The notes under the pieces: model-generated
What the model was told of the DNA's origin: nothing
Database searches by the model: none
Seen by the model: the letters and a program-made list of their open reading frames with translations, nothing else
Made by a program: the position numbers and the translations under genes
From: Muribaculaceae bacterium
Lineage (GTDB): Bacteria; Bacteroidota; Bacteroidia; Bacteroidales; Muribaculaceae
NCBI GenBank assembly: GCA_017478855.1
Contig: JAFVCX010000109.1
Coordinates: 1 to 42,671 of the forward strand
Reading direction: 5' to 3'
Length of the DNA stretch: 42,671 nucleotides
Shown: positions 39,770-42,671 of the stretch, piece after piece
How the letters are laid out: every line of letters begins with the position of its first letter
How positions within the stretch are numbered: the stretch's first letter is position 1

Positions 39770-40633
39770 ATGGCAGATATAAAAATTGCTGGAATCATGC
39801 GGGCTGGCGCTTATTCGCCCAACCACATCGGAAACGACACAGCTATCTTCAATCTCACTGCTGAGCAACTGCGCAAGCGTGGCTGCCAGGTGAATGTCTA
39901 CAGCGAGGAACAATTCAACCGCGACGGGGTGAACGGTGAGGACTTTGTGCTGGCCATGTGCCGTGAACAGTCTTCAATAGAACGTCTGCAACGGCTGGAA
40001 GACGACGGCCTGCTGGTCATCAACTCGGGCTATGGCATTGAAAACTGCACCCGGGAGCGAATGACCCGCATTTTGCTGGGCAATGGCATCCCCTATCCCG
40101 AAAGCCTGATAGTGAACACCAACGAGAACATCAAACCCGCGCTCAAGAAGGCCGGCTTCAAAAGTTGCTGGATTAAGCGTGGCGACTTCCATGCCATGCA
40201 CAAGGAAGATGTGAGCTATGTGCGTCACATCGACGAAGCGCAAGAGGTGCTGCAAGAGTATTTTTATCGTGGCATCAAGCGTGCCGTCATCAATGTGCAC
40301 CTGGTGGGCGACCTTGTGAAGTTTTACGGTATCAAGGACAGTCCTTATTTCTTTTGGTTCTATCCTTTTGATGCGGGGCACAGCAAATATGGCTGGGAAG
40401 AGGTGAACGGCCGTTCGCAAGGCATCACTTTCGATGTGAAAGCGCTCAAGTCGATGTGTCAACGTGCCGCCGAAGAGCTCAACGTGATGATTTATGGCGG
40501 TGATTGCATCGTGGGTGAGGGTGGCGACATCAAAATCATTGATTTCAATGACTGGCCCAGTTTTGCTCCATGCCGTAACGAGGCGGCGCCTCACATTGCC
40601 AAGGCCATTCTCGCCGCAATCAAGGCACATTGA
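39770..40633 (+). CDS. ATP-grasp (RimK-like) ligase in the inositol-lipid cluster
   Basis: This 287-residue protein is likely to couple ATP hydrolysis to formation of an amide or related bond between a carboxylate and a nucleophile. The N-terminal 95 residues resemble a pre-ATP-grasp domain (IAGIMRAGAYSPN). SCWIKRGDFHAMH (about 138-150) holds the first ATP-grasp lysine, and IYGGDCIVGEGGDIKIIDFNDWP (outline, near 245-267) carries metal-binding Asp and Asn. ATG 39770 is preferred over the TTG at 39761. The substrate is unknown; attachment of an amino acid to the lipid head group is one possibility. Spacing to the phosphatidyltransferase is 29 nt. Confidence 0.8.
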   Translation: MADIKIAGIMRAGAYSPNHIGNDTAIFNLTAEQLRKRGCQVNVYSEEQFNRDGVNGEDFVLAMCREQSSIERLQRLEDDGLLVINSGYGIENCTRERMTRILLGNGIPYPESLIVNTNENIKPALKKAGFKSCWIKRGDFHAMHKEDVSYVRHIDEAQEVLQEYFYRGIKRAVINVHLVGDLVKFYGIKDSPYFFWFYPFDAGHSKYGWEEVNGRSQGITFDVKALKSMCQRAAEELNVMIYGGDCIVGEGGDIKIIDFNDWPSFAPCRNEAAPHIAKAILAAIKAH

Positions 40634-40662
40634 TTATTATTCAAAACGAAAAATCTCACAAC

Positions 40663-41613
40663 ATGAGTCTTAGAGAAGAATACAAATCCTCACTCAAGTC
40701 GATGGACACTGAGGAACACATTGATTTATACTTCTATCGCCCGTTGGGCTTTGCTTGGGCCAAATTGTTTGCCAAGTTGGGTGTTTCTCCCAATGCCGTG
40801 ACCGTTGCGTCCATCTTTTTGGGCGTGGCCGGTGGCATCCTGCTCTACTTTGGACAACCCGGACTCGCCTGGCTCAACTATTTGGGAATTTTCCTTATCA
40901 TTTGGGCCAATACTTACGACAGTGCCGATGGCCAGCTGGCCCGCATGACCAAGCAATACTCGCGGTTGGGTCGCATCCTCGACGGACTGAGTGGCGATTT
41001 TTGGTTTGTGGCCATTTATTTCGCATTGGTGTTCCGTGAGTTGGATTTCGGCGATGCCTGGCCCGGACATTTTTTTGCCGACCATCCTTGGGTGATTTGG
41101 GTGTTGGCCGTTGCCGCAGGGCTCAGTCATGCCAAGCAGGCTGCAAGCGCCGATTACTACCGTCAGTTTCATTTGTATTTTCTGAAAGGTAAGGAAGGAA
41201 GTGAGTTGGATAGCACCGACGCCCTGGACGCAGCTTATGCAGCTGTGCCGTGGCAGGGTAATTTCTGGAAAAAACTCACTATGCTGGTCTATCGCAATTA
41301 CACCGCCAACCAAGAGGTGCTCACTCCGCGGATGCAGGCGTTGCGCCGTGAACTCAAAGAGCGCTATGGCGACGATGTGCCCCAGGATTTCCGCGACCGC
41401 TTCCGTGTCAAGAGCCTGCCTCTGATGAAATACACCAACATGCTGTCGTTCAACACACGCATCATTGCCATGTTTGTGTCGGTCATCATCGACATGCCGT
41501 GGCTTTATTTCGTCTTTGAGCTGCTTGTGCTCAACATCATGATGGTCTACATGATCATGCGTCATGAGCATTTTTGTCGCAATTTTGTGGCTCAATTAAG
41601 GCGAGAGGCATGA
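40663..41613 (+). CDS. CDP-alcohol phosphatidyltransferase, probable phosphatidylinositol-phosphate synthase
   Basis: This 316-residue membrane enzyme joins CDP-diacylglycerol to an alcohol phosphate; in this cluster the acceptor is probably inositol phosphate. The CDP-AP motif is clear: Asp86-x2-Asp89-Gly-x2-Ala-Arg94-x8-Gly103-x3-Asp107, then Asp112. The last gap holds four residues instead of the usual three. About six hydrophobic segments are present, with a charged insertion at 165-240 (KGKEGSELDSTDALD region). The N-terminal helix (SLREEYKSSLKSMDTEE) is amphipathic. ATG 40663 is chosen; earlier in-frame codons lie within the upstream gene end. The stop overlaps the HAD gene by 4 nt. Confidence 0.9.
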   Translation: MSLREEYKSSLKSMDTEEHIDLYFYRPLGFAWAKLFAKLGVSPNAVTVASIFLGVAGGILLYFGQPGLAWLNYLGIFLIIWANTYDSADGQLARMTKQYSRLGRILDGLSGDFWFVAIYFALVFRELDFGDAWPGHFFADHPWVIWVLAVAAGLSHAKQAASADYYRQFHLYFLKGKEGSELDSTDALDAAYAAVPWQGNFWKKLTMLVYRNYTANQEVLTPRMQALRRELKERYGDDVPQDFRDRFRVKSLPLMKYTNMLSFNTRIIAMFVSVIIDMPWLYFVFELLVLNIMMVYMIMRHEHFCRNFVAQLRREA

Positions 41614-42308
41614 CACAGGGCATCATCTTTGATTACGGTGGCACGCTCGACAGCCGTGGAGTGCATTGGAGCGAGGTGATTTGGGCCGCTTACGAGCGTG
41701 TGGGCGTGAAAGTGAGCAAGTCGCAATTCCGCGAGGCCTATGTTTATGCCGAGCGGGAATTGGCTCGCGTGCGTCACATCCTTCCCGATGATGACTTTTT
41801 GAGCTTGTTGCAAAAAAAGATGCGCATTGAACTCTCTTGGCTGTCCGCGCACGGACTGTTGCCTGCTGAGCATGCTGAAGAGATGGCGCTTGCCGTTGCA
41901 GCCGAGTGTGATGCCCAGGCTCGTGCTTGCATTGCCGAGGCTTTGCCTGTATTGGAAATCTTGTCGGCCCGTTATCCGTTGATGTTGGTGAGCAACTTTT
42001 ATGGCAATGTGGATTCGGTGCTGCGTGGTTATGGTATCCGTCATTTTTTCAAGGGCATTATCGAGAGCGCCGTGGTAGGTGTGCGCAAGCCCAATCCCAC
42101 GTTGTTCAAATTGGGCGTTGATGCCCTGGAGCTGGCGGCAGCCGATGTGTTGGTGGTGGGGGACAGCCTGAAGAAAGACATCTTGCCTGCCGAGTCATTG
42201 GGTTGTCAGGTGCTTTGGCTCAAGGGAAAGGGATGGACAGCCGATGAGGATGAGCAGACCCATCCCCGCACCATCACCCGCATTGAGCAGGTGCTGGAAT
42301 ATGTCTAA
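41610..42308 (+). CDS. HAD-superfamily phosphatase, candidate phosphatidylinositol-phosphate phosphatase
   Basis: This 232-residue soluble HAD protein has motif I DYGGTLD with nucleophile Asp8, motif II VSNF (Ser128), motif III Lys160 (VRKPNP) and motif IV GDSLKKD (Asp185, Asp190). A helical cap fills residues 18-110. The usual Asp two places after the nucleophile is Gly10, so the classical general acid is missing. In the inositol-lipid pathway a phosphatase must convert phosphatidylinositol phosphate to phosphatidylinositol, and this gene is translationally coupled (4 nt overlap) to the synthase. The assignment rests on context. Generic small-molecule phosphatase is the alternative. Confidence 0.85.
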   Translation: MTQGIIFDYGGTLDSRGVHWSEVIWAAYERVGVKVSKSQFREAYVYAERELARVRHILPDDDFLSLLQKKMRIELSWLSAHGLLPAEHAEEMALAVAAECDAQARACIAEALPVLEILSARYPLMLVSNFYGNVDSVLRGYGIRHFFKGIIESAVVGVRKPNPTLFKLGVDALELAAADVLVVGDSLKKDILPAESLGCQVLWLKGKGWTADEDEQTHPRTITRIEQVLEYV

Positions 42309-42623
42309 AATACGAAAAAACACTAAAATGTTTAAAAATCTTTAAAGGGCTGTAAATTTATGTATTTGCGACCTAAAACGCATTTTTTTTGCCCCGAAAC
42401 CCCAACGTGCGATTAACAATTGGAAACACTTTTGTGCCCATTTGTAGGCATCTTTGATGAATGTTAGCATTTGTCGCTAAGTTATAAGGTAAATTAACTA
42501 AAAAGATACACTATTTAATTGTTTAGTTCAAAAAAAGGCAGTAATTTAGCGCCGAATTTTTCGCTTTACGGAGTGATGAACAAAGAATACAAACAATTAA
42601 AAGTAGAATAGTATTTTAAATTA
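42309..42623. other. 315 nt gap upstream of the inositol-phosphate synthase gene
   Basis: The stretch is AT-rich and has no coding sequence. It contains a promoter (42519-42549) and leaves a leader of about 65 nt before the start at 42624. No clear terminator for the upstream operon was found. Confidence 0.6.
42519..42549 (+). promoter_or_regulatory. Promoter of the myo-inositol-phosphate synthase gene
   Basis: TTG (42519-42521) and TAATTTAG (42542-42549) are separated by 20 nt. The -7 region GTAATTTAGCG is the same as at the pdxA operon promoter (37912-37922). Confidence 0.55.
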
Positions 42624-42671
42624 TGAAAAATCCAAATCTTAAGCCCGCTACCGGCAAGCTCGGTATTATGG
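42624..42671 (+). CDS. myo-Inositol-phosphate synthase, first 15-16 codons only
   Basis: Only MKNPNLKPATGKLGIM is visible before the window ends. It resembles the start of Bacteroides myo-inositol-1-phosphate synthase, which as I recall begins with a short leader, then KPATGRLGVLVVG, the beginning of the NAD-binding strand. The enzyme turns glucose-6-phosphate into inositol phosphate. Its position directly after the phosphatidyltransferase and HAD genes matches the inositol-lipid cluster described in Bacteroides thetaiotaomicron. The call rests on 16 residues and gene order, and needs the next 1.3 kb to be certain. Confidence 0.7.

Overview
The window comes from a member of the order Bacteroidales. 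Promoters throughout carry the Bacteroidota -7 box TAnnTTTG (14395-14402, 26330-26337, 27272-27279 and 32328-32335 are examples), Shine-Dalgarno sites are scarce, and the chromosomal genes (GldE-like CNNM/CBS protein, C69 dipeptidase, the bacteroidete inositol-lipid cluster) fit that group. A Muribaculaceae or Prevotellaceae-like host is possible from the moderate GC content, but I cannot fix the family.

Region 1 (1 to about 25.1 kb) is most of an integrated phage-like element. It ends at a tyrosine recombinase (23604-24782, minus strand) that sits against the 3' end of a tRNA-Pro(GGG) gene (25065-25139, minus strand), the probable attachment site. The left end lies outside the window. From left to right it holds a candidate structural protein, a phosphoribosyltransferase, a helical unknown, a DUF3307 membrane protein, a PLD-like protein, two small terminase-type proteins, the large terminase, an ASCH-like protein, a candidate non-coding RNA, a defence island, small accessory genes, a repeat-laden stretch, a 1594-residue tape measure protein and a tail-tip candidate. 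No portal, capsid or lysis genes are visible, so they must lie further left or be missing.

The defence island (6.9-12.5 kb) is AT-richer than its surroundings. It has its own promoter and a strong terminator, and encodes an 88-residue unknown, Vsr mismatch endonuclease, m5C methyltransferase, HpaII-family endonuclease and an AAA_13 ATPase. The ATPase has a zinc-hook CPLC motif and a PrrC/RloC-like Arg-Asp-His set. Restriction of CCGG DNA, repair of deaminated m5C and a possible back-up tRNA nuclease thus seem to be expressed as one unit.

From 12.5 to 16.5 kb the element is rich in palindromic repeats. Four copies of one family lie at 12.6-13.5 kb, and one has inserted into a small gene and replaced its C-terminus. 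A dense palindromic region (15.4-16.0 kb) follows a truncated gene start at 15265.

Region 2 (25.1-42.7 kb) is ordinary chromosome. It carries class II fructose-bisphosphate aldolase and a DUF1232 protein (minus strand), a TolC-HlyD-ABC2-ABC2 export operon without an ATPase, GldE-like protein with a 4'-phosphopantetheinyl transferase, a secreted C69 dipeptidase, a DUF3108 protein and a lipoprotein. It ends with pdxA, nucleotidyltransferase, ATP-grasp protein, CDP-alcohol phosphatidyltransferase, HAD phosphatase and the first codons of myo-inositol-phosphate synthase. That last block matches the inositol-lipid cluster of gut Bacteroidales. The synthase makes inositol phosphate, the transferase would load it onto CDP-diacylglycerol, and the HAD enzyme would remove the phosphate. 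The promoters before pdxA and before the synthase share the same variant -7 sequence.
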